64,000 nucleotides of DNA from Streptomyces marokkonensis (GTDB lineage Bacteria; Actinomycetota; Actinomycetes; Streptomycetales; Streptomycetaceae): contig NZ_VSKS01000028.1 in NCBI RefSeq assembly GCF_008312835.1, positions 1 through 64,000 of the forward strand, in the 5' to 3' direction. The notes below the pieces were generated by a model. That model was given only the letters and a program-made list of their open reading frames with translations. It had not been told where the DNA came from and did not search any database. Positions 26,713 through 36,870 of the stretch are shown here, in pieces. The position numbers and the translations under genes were made by a program. The first letter of the stretch is position 1, and every line of letters begins with the position of its first letter.

Positions 26713-27457
26713 GCGTCGCATCCTGTCGGCCAACCCGCCCACCGGCGCCTCCGCGAGGGCCACGCGAGTGAAGACCCCTCCGGGCACGCGGAGCGGCGGG
26801 CCCGTGCCGACGGTACGTCGCCGCACCGCGCCCCCGCGCGCGCTCACGCCACTGCGGACGCGGCGCTGCTGAGCCCGGCAGGCGCGGTGCCGCGCCGGGC
26901 CTGTGCCCGGACCGCTTCCCGCCGCCCCGGCCGCGCCCCACGGACCTGGTGGATCCGGTGCACCGAGCCCGGTCGGCCGCCCGCCGGGCCTCACCGCTGC
27001 GAAAACACGCCGCCCGCGACGAACGGCGCGGCACCCGCTCCGCCCCGACCACGCCGGGCTCCCCCGCCCGACGGTCGCCCCGGCCGCACCCCGCAGGCAC
27101 GGTGCACCCCGTGCGCTGCGCCCGGCCGGCCGCGCGCCGGCCCCCGTCCCGCGGGCGCTCCCCGCCGCGACGGACGCACCGCCCCGGCGCGACACCGCAC
27201 CGCCTCGACCGCGCCAAGCCCCGCCGGGCGGTCCGCCCCGGCTGTCCCGGCGCGGTGGCTTCGGTGCGTCGGCGCCCGGCCGGCCGCGCGCCGGACGGCG
27301 CCGCCGCGACGGACGCACCGCCTCGACCACGTGCCCGGTGAGCCCCCGCCGGGCGCGGGTGCGGGGGAACCGGCCGGGACGGGCGCCCACCGGGCCGCAC
27401 GGCCCCGGTCGCGCCGTGTGGCCGGGTGGCGGACCGGCGTGTACCGCCCCGGCCGGG
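26713..27457. other. GC-extreme gap with imperfect internal repeats, no clear gene
   Basis: About 745 bases upstream of nothing obvious and downstream of polA. Several frames stay open but encode only Arg/Ala/Gly/Pro strings with no ribosome site or domain. Repeats exist: a 20-base element at 27121-27140 recurs at 27275-27294, and a 22-base element at 27162-27183 recurs at 27301-27322. This looks like drifting low-complexity DNA or a decayed gene. Confidence 0.5.
27121..27328. repeat. Imperfect GC-rich duplication
   Basis: Three blocks recur in the same order: the 20-mer starting CCCGGCCGGCCGCG (27121 and 27275), the 22-mer containing GCGACGGACGCACCGCC (27162 and 27301) and the 14-mer GCACCGCCTCGACC (27197 and 27315). 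The offsets shrink from 154 to 139 to 118 bases, meaning the copies differ by deletions. Confidence 0.6.
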
Positions 27458-30184
27458 CTAGTGGGCCGCGGACTCCCAGTCCGGGCCCGCGCCCACCGAG
27501 ACGCCCAGGGGGACGCGGAGCCGGACCGCGGACGCCATCTCGCGGCGGACCAGGTCCTCCACCGCGGAGCGCTCGCCGGGGGCCAGTTCCAGGACGATTT
27601 CGTCGTGGACCTGGAGGAGCATGCGGGAGCGCAGGTCCGCCTCGCGCAGCGCGCGGTCCACGTTCAGCATGGCGATCTTGACGATGTCCGCCGCCGTGCC
27701 CTGGATCGGCGCGTTGAGCGCCATGCGCTCCGCCGCCTCGCGGCGCTGGCGGTTGTCGCTGTTGAGGTCGGGCAGATAACGGCGGCGGCCGAAGAGCGTC
27801 GCCGTGTACCCGGTCGCCCTCGCCTCGTCGACGACCCGGCGCAGATAGTCCCGCACACCGCCGAACCGCTCGAAGTACGCGTCCATCAGGGCGCGCGCCT
27901 CGGCCGCCTCGATGTTCAGCTGCTGGGAGAGGCCGAAGGCCGACAGCCCGTACGCCAGGCCGTACGACATCGCCTTGATCTTGCGGCGCATCTCCGCGTC
28001 GACCGCGGACCGCTCGACCGAGAACACCTGCGCGGCCGCCGTGGTGTGCAGGTCCTCGCCCGAGGTGAACGCCTCGATGAGGCCGGCGTCCTCGGAGAGG
28101 TGGGCCATCACGCGCAGTTCGATCTGGCTGTAGTCCGCGGTGAGGAGGGACTCGAAGCCCTCACCGACCACGAACCCGCGGCGGATCGCGCGGCCCTCGT
28201 CCGTGCGGACGGGGATGTTCTGCAGGTTCGGGTCGGTGGACGACAGCCGGCCGGTGGCGGCGACCGTCTGGTTGAACGTGGTGTGAATACGGCCGTCCGC
28301 GGCGATCGTCTTGATCAGACCCTCGACGGTGACGCGCAGCTTGGCCTGCTCCCGGTGCCGGAGCATGATCACCGGCAGCTCGTTGTCGGTCTGGCCGGCG
28401 AGCCAGGCCAGGGCGTCGGCGTCGGTGGTGTAGCCGGTCTTCGTCTTCTTGGTCTTCGGCAGGGCCAGCTCGCCGAAGAGGACCTCCTGGAGCTGCTTGG
28501 GCGAGCCCAGGTTGAACTCGTGTCCCGCCGCCGCGTGCGCCTCCTTCACCGCCTGCTGCACGGCGCCCGCGAACATCTGCTCCATGGCCTCCAGATGCGC
28601 CCGGTCGGCGGCGATGCCGTGCCGCTCCATGCGGGCGAGCAGCGCGGACGTGGGCAGCTCCATGTCGCGGAGCAGGTCCGCCGCGCCCACGTCCTCCAGG
28701 CGGCCGCCGAAGGCCTCGCCCAGGTCGAGGATGGTGCGGGCCTGCAGCATCAGCGCCTCGGCCTCCGCGCCGTCGTCCGCGCCGAAGGCCAGCTGGCCGT
28801 CGGGCGCGGCGGCGGGCGCCAGCTCACGGTGCAGGTACTCCAGGGAGAGGGCGTCCAGGTCGAAGGAGCGGCGGCCCGGCTTCACCAGGTAGGCGGCGAG
28901 CGCGGTGTCCATGGTGACACCCTCGATGCTCCAGCCGTGCTCGGCGAAGACGCGCATCGCGCCCTTGGCGTTGTGGAACACCTTGGGCCGCTCCCGGTCG
29001 GCGAGCCAGGCCGCGAACGCCCGCTCGTCCGCCTCGTCCAGCTCGGCGGGGTCGAACCAGGCGGCCGGACCGCCCGCCGCGGCCAGCGCGACCTCGGCGA
29101 CCGAGCCGGCGCCCAGCGCCCAGGTGTCGACGGTGGCGACCCCGAGGGGGCCCGTGCCGTGGCCGGTGAGCCAGCCGGCCAGCTCGCCGGCGCCCAGCAC
29201 GGTGCCGTCCAGCTCCACGCCGGCGGTGACGACCGGGGTGGTCTCCGCCTCCTCCGCGCCCGGGTCGACGGCGAACAGACGCTCGCGCAGCGACGGGTTC
29301 CTGATCTCCAGGGTGTCCAGGATCATCGCCACGGCCTTGCGGTCGTAGGCGGTCCGCTCCAGGTGGGGGACGCCCTTGGGCAGCTCGACCCCGCGCTCCA
29401 GCTCGGTGAGCCGGCGGTTCAGCTTGACCGCTTCCAGGTGGTCGCGCAGGTTCTGCCCGGCCTTGCCCTTGACCTCGTCGACGCGGTCGACCAGCTCGGC
29501 GAAGGAACCGAACTGGTTGATCCACTTCGCGGCCGTCTTCTCGCCGACGCCCGGGATGCCGGGCAGGTTGTCGGACGGGTCGCCGCGCAGCGCCGCGAAG
29601 TCGGGGTACTGCGCGGGCGTCAGCCCGTACTTCTCGAAGACCTTCTCCGGGGTGAAGCGGGTCAGCTCGGAGACGCCCTTCGTGGGGTACAGCACCGTGG
29701 TGTGCTCGGAGACCAGCTGGAAGGAGTCCCGGTCGCCGGTGACGATCAGTACCTCGAAGCCCTCGGCCTCGGCCTGGGTGGCGAGGGTGGCGATGACGTC
29801 GTCCGCCTCGTACCCCTCGACGGCGAAGCGCTCGGCGTGCATCGCGTCGAGCAGCTCTCCGATCAGCTCGACCTGCCCCTTGAACTCGTCCGGGGTCTTG
29901 GAGCGGTTCGCCTTGTACTCGGTGAACTCCTCGGAGCGCCATGTCTTGCGGGAGACGTCGAAGGCGACCGCGAAGTGCGTGGGCGCCTCGTCACGCAACG
30001 TGTTGGCGAGCATCGACGCGAAGCCGTAGATCGCGTTCGTCGGCTGGCCGGTCGCGGTGGTGAAGTTCTCCGCGGGCAGCGCGAAGAACGCGCGGTACGC
30101 GAGCGAGTGCCCGTCCATGAGCATCAGTCGCGGGCGGGCCCCGCCGGGGGTCTGGTCGGTCTTCTTCGATGCTGTGTCTGCCAC
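27458..30184 (-). CDS. polA: DNA polymerase I
   Basis: A 908-residue family A polymerase for Okazaki fragment processing and repair synthesis. The N-terminal 5'-nuclease domain shows LMLMDGHSLAYRAFFALP, VAFDVSRKTWRSEEFTEYKANR and GYEADDVIATLA. The central 3'-5' exonuclease-like domain lacks the usual acidic catalytic pattern, as in other actinobacterial Pol I. The polymerase domain carries motif A DYSQIELRVMAHLS (near 690), motif B RRKIKAMSYGLAYGLSAFGL and motif C VHDEIVLE (near 861). Start is GTG 30184, giving the usual length; a longer frame reaches 30397 without support. It diverges from the YdeP-like oxidoreductase gene. Confidence 0.96.
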   Translation of the reverse strand: MADTASKKTDQTPGGARPRLMLMDGHSLAYRAFFALPAENFTTATGQPTNAIYGFASMLANTLRDEAPTHFAVAFDVSRKTWRSEEFTEYKANRSKTPDEFKGQVELIGELLDAMHAERFAVEGYEADDVIATLATQAEAEGFEVLIVTGDRDSFQLVSEHTTVLYPTKGVSELTRFTPEKVFEKYGLTPAQYPDFAALRGDPSDNLPGIPGVGEKTAAKWINQFGSFAELVDRVDEVKGKAGQNLRDHLEAVKLNRRLTELERGVELPKGVPHLERTAYDRKAVAMILDTLEIRNPSLRERLFAVDPGAEEAETTPVVTAGVELDGTVLGAGELAGWLTGHGTGPLGVATVDTWALGAGSVAEVALAAAGGPAAWFDPAELDEADERAFAAWLADRERPKVFHNAKGAMRVFAEHGWSIEGVTMDTALAAYLVKPGRRSFDLDALSLEYLHRELAPAAAPDGQLAFGADDGAEAEALMLQARTILDLGEAFGGRLEDVGAADLLRDMELPTSALLARMERHGIAADRAHLEAMEQMFAGAVQQAVKEAHAAAGHEFNLGSPKQLQEVLFGELALPKTKKTKTGYTTDADALAWLAGQTDNELPVIMLRHREQAKLRVTVEGLIKTIAADGRIHTTFNQTVAATGRLSSTDPNLQNIPVRTDEGRAIRRGFVVGEGFESLLTADYSQIELRVMAHLSEDAGLIEAFTSGEDLHTTAAAQVFSVERSAVDAEMRRKIKAMSYGLAYGLSAFGLSQQLNIEAAEARALMDAYFERFGGVRDYLRRVVDEARATGYTATLFGRRRYLPDLNSDNRQRREAAERMALNAPIQGTAADIVKIAMLNVDRALREADLRSRMLLQVHDEIVLELAPGERSAVEDLVRREMASAVRLRVPLGVSVGAGPDWESAAH

Positions 30185-30377
30185 GTACCCGATCCTGCCA
30201 TGTGGCACTGACAGTCGGTTCCGCCCGCGTGCGACGCGGTGGATTCGCCCCTCCGCCCCCTCCTTTCCCTTCGCCGGGGCTGCGTCCCGGGGCCCCGTCC
30301 CCGGACGCCCGACGGGCTGAAGGGACGTGGCAGGATCGGAGACGTACCTCACACGTGTGCGTGAACAGGAGTGCGCG

Positions 30378-32657
<2,280 letters not shown>

Positions 32658-32709
32658 GCGTTCGCTCAGCAGACAGCCGTACCGACGCACGACGAATGGA
32701 GCCGGGCCC

Positions 32710-33192
32710 ATGGGAGAGCAGCAGCAGGTGAAGTTCCCGCAGGAGGTCATCGACGAGTACGCCGCGCTCGGTGTGGACCTGCCGGCGCTGTTCTCCGCGG
32801 GCCACCTGGGCACCCGCATGGGTGTGCAGATCCTGGAGGCCTCGGCCGAGCGGATCGTCGGGACGATGCCGGTGGAGGGCAACACGCAGCCGTACGGGCT
32901 GCTGCACGGCGGCGCGTCGGCCGTGCTGGCCGAGACGCTCGGGTCGGTGGGTTCGATGCTGCACGGCGGCAGCTCCAGGATCGCGGTGGGCGTCGACCTG
33001 AACTGCACGCACCACCGCGGTGTCCGCTCCGGTCTGGTCACCGGGGTCGCCACACCGGTGCACCGGGGGCGGTCCACGGCGACGTACGAGATCGTCATCA
33101 CCGACGAGGCGGACAAGCGGGTGTGCACCGCGCGGCTGACCTGTCTGCTGCGGGAGCTGAACCCCGGCGGCGGGGAGCAGGCCGCGGGCTGA
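32710..33192 (+). CDS. Hotdog-fold thioesterase (PaaI family)
   Basis: A 160-residue hotdog-fold protein with the PaaI/4HBT signature PYGLLHGGASAVLAETLGSVG (HGG loop and the catalytic-helix Glu) and DLNCTHHRGVRSGLVTGVA. Such enzymes hydrolyse acyl-CoA thioesters, for instance aromatic or DHNA-CoA intermediates. Start is ATG 32710 with GGAG upstream. It follows the YdeP-type oxidoreductase on the same strand and is probably co-transcribed. Substrate is not inferable. Confidence 0.9.
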   Translation: MGEQQQVKFPQEVIDEYAALGVDLPALFSAGHLGTRMGVQILEASAERIVGTMPVEGNTQPYGLLHGGASAVLAETLGSVGSMLHGGSSRIAVGVDLNCTHHRGVRSGLVTGVATPVHRGRSTATYEIVITDEADKRVCTARLTCLLRELNPGGGEQAAG

Positions 33193-33233
33193 CGTCCGCC
33201 GGGGTGCGGGTCCTCCCCGCACCCCCACCGCCA

Positions 33234-33262
33234 TTGCCTCCGGCCGGCCGGCGCCCTAGCGT
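33234..33262 (+). promoter_or_regulatory. Promoter of a probably leaderless lipoprotein gene
   Basis: TTGCCT (33234-33239), a 17-bp spacer and TAGCGT (33257-33262) match a vegetative promoter. The ATG at 33270 lies eight bases after the -10 box, at the expected transcription start. No Shine-Dalgarno sequence precedes it, so the mRNA may be leaderless. Confidence 0.55.
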
Positions 33263-33269
33263 TCGGGGC

Positions 33270-33704
33270 ATGCGACGGGGAGGCACCTCTCGGGCGTGGG
33301 CGGGGGCATGCGCCGCGCCCCTCGCGGCCGCGCTTCTGACGGGACTGACGGTGACCGGCTGCGACACGACGGGTTCCGGCCACACGGGCCGGGATCCCTC
33401 GGCCGCAGCGGACGGCGGGCGCACGGCCTCGCCGTCACCGCGGGTGACGTCCGACGAGGACCTGTGCGCCGCGCTCGTCGGCCACTGGTCGCGCGAGGTG
33501 CTGGACGGCGGCACCTATGGCGACTACCAGTCCATGGGGCTGTCCGGCGGGCAGTACGAGATCCTGCGCGAGGTGGTCGATTCCGCGCGGGCCGCCAAGC
33601 GTCAAGGGGCCGACGACGTCGGCGGGCTGATCGACCGTGAGGCGCGCGAGGGGTGCGTGGAGTGGTACCGCGCCGGCGGGCCGGGCGAGGGGCCCTGGCA
33701 GTGA
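33270..33704 (+). CDS. Putative lipoprotein, unknown function
   Basis: A 144-residue protein with a type II signal peptide: basic MRRGGTSRAW, hydrophobic ACAAPLAAALLTGLTV and the lipobox VTGC (Cys near 31). The mature part starts with a Ser/Thr/Gly-rich spacer and contains EDLCAALVGHWSREVL, GQYEILREVVDSARAAKRQG and a late Cys (EGCVEWY), so one disulfide between the two mature cysteines is likely. No domain recognised. Its promoter places transcription start at the ATG. The next gene overlaps the stop (GTGA), giving a two-gene unit. Confidence 0.7.
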   Translation: MRRGGTSRAWAGACAAPLAAALLTGLTVTGCDTTGSGHTGRDPSAAADGGRTASPSPRVTSDEDLCAALVGHWSREVLDGGTYGDYQSMGLSGGQYEILREVVDSARAAKRQGADDVGGLIDREAREGCVEWYRAGGPGEGPWQ

Positions 33705-34303
33705 GCGGGGTCGGCCCGGTCGAGCCGGGCGAGGGCACCCACGTCCAGGACGCCCCACCTGCGCCCCTCCCCCAACGGGGGCCCCTGGCCGGGCACTTCG
33801 AGCGCCACCGCAGGGTTGTGCTCGGCGCCCTGATCACCTCCGCCGTACTCGCGGGCAGCGGCTACCTGTACGTCACCCGGCCCCGGCCGGAACCACCGCC
33901 CGCTCCGCCGTACCCGAACCAGGTGACCGACATCGCGTACCTTCGGCCGGGGACCACGAGCTCCAACACCGCCTCGCGCGGCTTCACTTTCGAGGTGGAA
34001 GTGATCACGGAATCCGGACCTCCGGTTACCGTCACCCGGATTTCCCAGCCGTACGCGGGACTGTCCGTGACCTCCAGCCCACGCACCCCTTTCCGGACAA
34101 AAGCAGGATCCCCCCGCAAGATCACGGTCACCCTGCGGGTGACGGAATGCGGAAATGTGCCACGGAACGCCGGACTCCCTTTCCTGGATGTAACGCTGCG
34201 TAATACGCGAGCAATACAAGTACACAGCTTCATCCTCGGACCCCAGTACGCACAGGACCTCTCCCGAGCCCTGCAAGTAGCCTGCAGCAACAAGTTCGGG
34301 TAA
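33701..34303 (+). CDS. Membrane-anchored hypothetical protein with extracellular beta domain
   Basis: A 200-residue protein translated from GTG 33701, overlapping the lipoprotein stop. A hydrophilic Pro-rich lead of 40 residues is followed by one transmembrane helix (RRVVLGALITSAVLAGSGYLYV) and a beta-rich outer domain with SRGFTFEVEVITESGPPVTV, RKITVTLRVTECGNVPRNAG and a C-terminal ALQVACSNKFG (two cysteines). This layout recurs in Streptomyces membrane-anchored proteins annotated as hypothetical. Coupling with the lipoprotein suggests a joint cell-surface role. Confidence 0.7.
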   Translation: MSGVGPVEPGEGTHVQDAPPAPLPQRGPLAGHFERHRRVVLGALITSAVLAGSGYLYVTRPRPEPPPAPPYPNQVTDIAYLRPGTTSSNTASRGFTFEVEVITESGPPVTVTRISQPYAGLSVTSSPRTPFRTKAGSPRKITVTLRVTECGNVPRNAGLPFLDVTLRNTRAIQVHSFILGPQYAQDLSRALQVACSNKFG

Positions 34304-34591
34304 TCACCAAAACGGCTGATGCACCTGAACCAACCCCGTCGAGTCCTGCGGTTTCTCACCATCCGGACAGGGCAAAACGGCGAGAATTCTGCCCTTCCCC
34401 CCACTCAGTACCGCTCTGCAATACGTCGTGTCATAACAAGAGCGTCACAGCCTTGGCCAGAGTCTCCTCCGCATTCCCCACCCACGCTTAGAGTCACGGC
34501 CAGTCACCGCGCCGTCCGATTGTCTCGTCGGCCCAGCGCTCGACTCGGCCGTTTCCACCGGGAGACGGCTGTCAGGGGAAAGGACTGGATC

Positions 34592-35827
34592 GTGCGTCAA
34601 CGTTCACTCATCGCCATCACCGCCGCGCTGGCGGCGGGAGCGCTCACCCTCACCGCCTGCGGCTCACGCGACGAGGACGGCGGCGGCAGCTCGGACTCCG
34701 GCAACGGTGGCACCACCGTGGTCATCGGCGTCGACGCGCCGCTGACCGGCGACCTCTCCGCGCTGGGCCTCGGCATCAAGAACTCCGTGGACCTCGCGGC
34801 CAAGACCGCCAACAAGGAGAAGTTCGTCGAGGGCGTCACCTTCAAGATCGAGGCCCTCGACGACCAGGCGCAGCCCTCCTCCGGCCAGCAGAACGCCTCC
34901 ACGCTCGTCGCCGACAAGGACGTCCTCGGCGTGGTCGGCCCGCTGAACTCCAGCGTCGCCGAGTCCATGCAGCGCGTCTTCAACGACGCCAAGCTCGTCC
35001 AGGTCTCGCCCGCCAACACCGGCCCGAGCCTGAGCCAGGGCCAGGACTGGCAGACCTCGAAGAAGCGCCCGTACGAGTCGTACTTCCGCACCTCCACCAC
35101 GGACGCCATCCAGGGCCCGTTCGCGGCGCAGTACCTCTACAACGACTCCAAGAAGCGCAAGGTCTTCGTCATCGACGACAAGAAGACCTACGGCGCGGGC
35201 CTCGCCGGCACCTTCACCGCGGAGTTCAAGAAGCTCGGCGGCAAGGTGGTCGGCACCGAGCACATCAACCCCGACGCCAAGGACTTCTCCGCGGTCGCCA
35301 CCAAGGTGAAGAGCTCGGGCGCCGACGTCGTCTACTACGGCGGCGAGTACCCGCAGGCCGGCCCGCTGAGCAAGCAGATCAAGGCCGCGGGCTCCAAGGT
35401 GCCGCTGGTCGGCGGCGACGGCATCTACGACCCCACCTTCATCTCGCTGGCCGGCAAGGGCAGCGACGGTGACCTGGCCACCTCCGTCGGTGTCCCGCTC
35501 GACCAGCTCGACTCCGCCAAGAAGTTCACCGCCGACTACAAGGCAGCGGGCTACAAGGAGGACTTCGCGGCCTACGGCGGCTACTCCTACGACGCCGCCT
35601 GGTCGATCATCGAGGCCGTGAAGAAGGTCGTCGACGCCAACGACGGCAAGCTCCCCGACGACGCCCGCGCCAAGGTCGTCGAGGCCATGTCCGGCGTCTC
35701 CTTCGACGGTGTGACCGGCAAGGTCTCCTACGACGAGTTCGGCGACACGACGAACAAGCAGCTGACCGTCTACGCCGTCAAGAACGGCGCGTGGGAGCCG
35801 GTCAAGTCCGGTACCTACACCGGCTGA
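34592..35827 (+). CDS. livK: Branched-chain amino acid ABC transporter, substrate-binding lipoprotein
   Basis: A 411-residue type I periplasmic binding protein. The signal peptide RQRSLIAITAALAAGALTLT ends in the lipobox TAC (Cys near 24), then comes a Ser/Gly/Asp linker. The Peripla_BP_6 fold shows VVIGVDAPLTGDLSALGLGIKN, VVGPLNSSVAESMQRVF, VSPANTGPSLS, VFVIDDKKTYGAGLAGTFTAEF and YYGGEYPQAGPLSKQIKAAG. It captures Leu/Ile/Val (or related amino acids) outside the membrane for the LivHMGF permease encoded just downstream. Start is GTG 34592 with AAAGGA seven bases upstream. The 110-base gap to livH is longer than the others in the operon, allowing a higher dose of binding protein. Confidence 0.93.
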   Translation: MRQRSLIAITAALAAGALTLTACGSRDEDGGGSSDSGNGGTTVVIGVDAPLTGDLSALGLGIKNSVDLAAKTANKEKFVEGVTFKIEALDDQAQPSSGQQNASTLVADKDVLGVVGPLNSSVAESMQRVFNDAKLVQVSPANTGPSLSQGQDWQTSKKRPYESYFRTSTTDAIQGPFAAQYLYNDSKKRKVFVIDDKKTYGAGLAGTFTAEFKKLGGKVVGTEHINPDAKDFSAVATKVKSSGADVVYYGGEYPQAGPLSKQIKAAGSKVPLVGGDGIYDPTFISLAGKGSDGDLATSVGVPLDQLDSAKKFTADYKAAGYKEDFAAYGGYSYDAAWSIIEAVKKVVDANDGKLPDDARAKVVEAMSGVSFDGVTGKVSYDEFGDTTNKQLTVYAVKNGAWEPVKSGTYTG

Positions 35828-35937
35828 CCCACACCCGCAGCACCCAGGGCCGCGCGGGGCGCCGCATCACTGGCGCCCCGCGCGGACCCGCATCCGGCCC
35901 CATCCGTCGAATATCCGAACGTCTCGGAGGACATGCG

Positions 35938-36870
35938 GTGAACGAACTGCCGCAGCAGCTGGTCAACGGCCTGCTACTGGGATCCATGTACGGCCTGGTC
36001 GCCATCGGCTACACAATGGTCTACGGCATTGTCCAGCTCATCAACTTCGCCCACGGCGAGATCTTCATGACCGGGGCCTTCGGGGCGATCACGGTCTACC
36101 TGTACGTCCTGCCCGACGGCACCTCGATGGCCATCGCGCTGCCCCTGATGATCCTCGGGGCCATGCTGGTCGCCACCACGGTCGCCGTAGGGGCGGAACG
36201 CTTCGCCTACCGCCCCCTCCGCGGCGCACCACGGCTGGCACCCCTCATCACGGCCATCGGCCTCTCCCTCGCCCTCCAGCAGGCCGTGTGGGCCTGGTAC
36301 CCCGACGCCCGCTCCGCGATCGAGTTCCCGCAGATCGACGGCGGTCCCTTCGAGATCGGCAACGTCACCATCCAGACCGGTGACGTCTTCCTGCTGCTCG
36401 CCGCCCCCCTCAGCATGGCGATCCTCGCCTACTTCGTCATGAAGACGCGCACCGGGCGCGGCATGCAGGCCACGGCCCAGGACCCGGACACCGCCAAGCT
36501 GATGGGTGTCAACACCGACCGCATCATCGTCGTCGCCTTCGCCCTGGGCGCCATCTTCGCGGCCGTCGGCGGTGTCGCCTACGGCCTCAAGTACGGCCAG
36601 ATCGACTTCCGCATGGGCTTCATCCTCGGTCTCAAGGCCTTCACCGCGGCCGTCCTCGGCGGCATCGGCAACATCTACGGAGCCATGCTCGGCGGCATCG
36701 TCCTCGGCATCGCCGAGGCCCTCTCCACGGCCTACATCGCCGACATCCCCGGCCTCGACCAGTTCGGAAGCCAGTCCTGGGCCGACGTCTGGGCCTTCGT
36801 ACTCCTCATCCTCGTGCTCCTGTTCAGGCCCCAGGGCCTGCTCGGTGAGCGAGTCGCGGACAGGGCGTGA
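35938..36870 (+). CDS. livH: Branched-chain amino acid ABC transporter permease LivH
   Basis: A 310-residue inner membrane permease with about eight helices. Family marks are the start LPQQLVNGLLLGSMYGLVAIGYTMVYGIVQLINFAHGE, YRPLRGAPRLAPLITAIGLSLALQ, the EAA-like segment TAQDPDTAKLMGVNTDRIIVVAFALG and VLGGIGNIYGAMLGGIVLGI. It pairs with LivM to form the channel. Start is GTG 35938 with GGAGG seven bases upstream. Its stop overlaps the livM start by 4 bp (GTGA), giving tight coupling. Length is normal for the family. Confidence 0.95.
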   Translation: MNELPQQLVNGLLLGSMYGLVAIGYTMVYGIVQLINFAHGEIFMTGAFGAITVYLYVLPDGTSMAIALPLMILGAMLVATTVAVGAERFAYRPLRGAPRLAPLITAIGLSLALQQAVWAWYPDARSAIEFPQIDGGPFEIGNVTIQTGDVFLLLAAPLSMAILAYFVMKTRTGRGMQATAQDPDTAKLMGVNTDRIIVVAFALGAIFAAVGGVAYGLKYGQIDFRMGFILGLKAFTAAVLGGIGNIYGAMLGGIVLGIAEALSTAYIADIPGLDQFGSQSWADVWAFVLLILVLLFRPQGLLGERVADRA

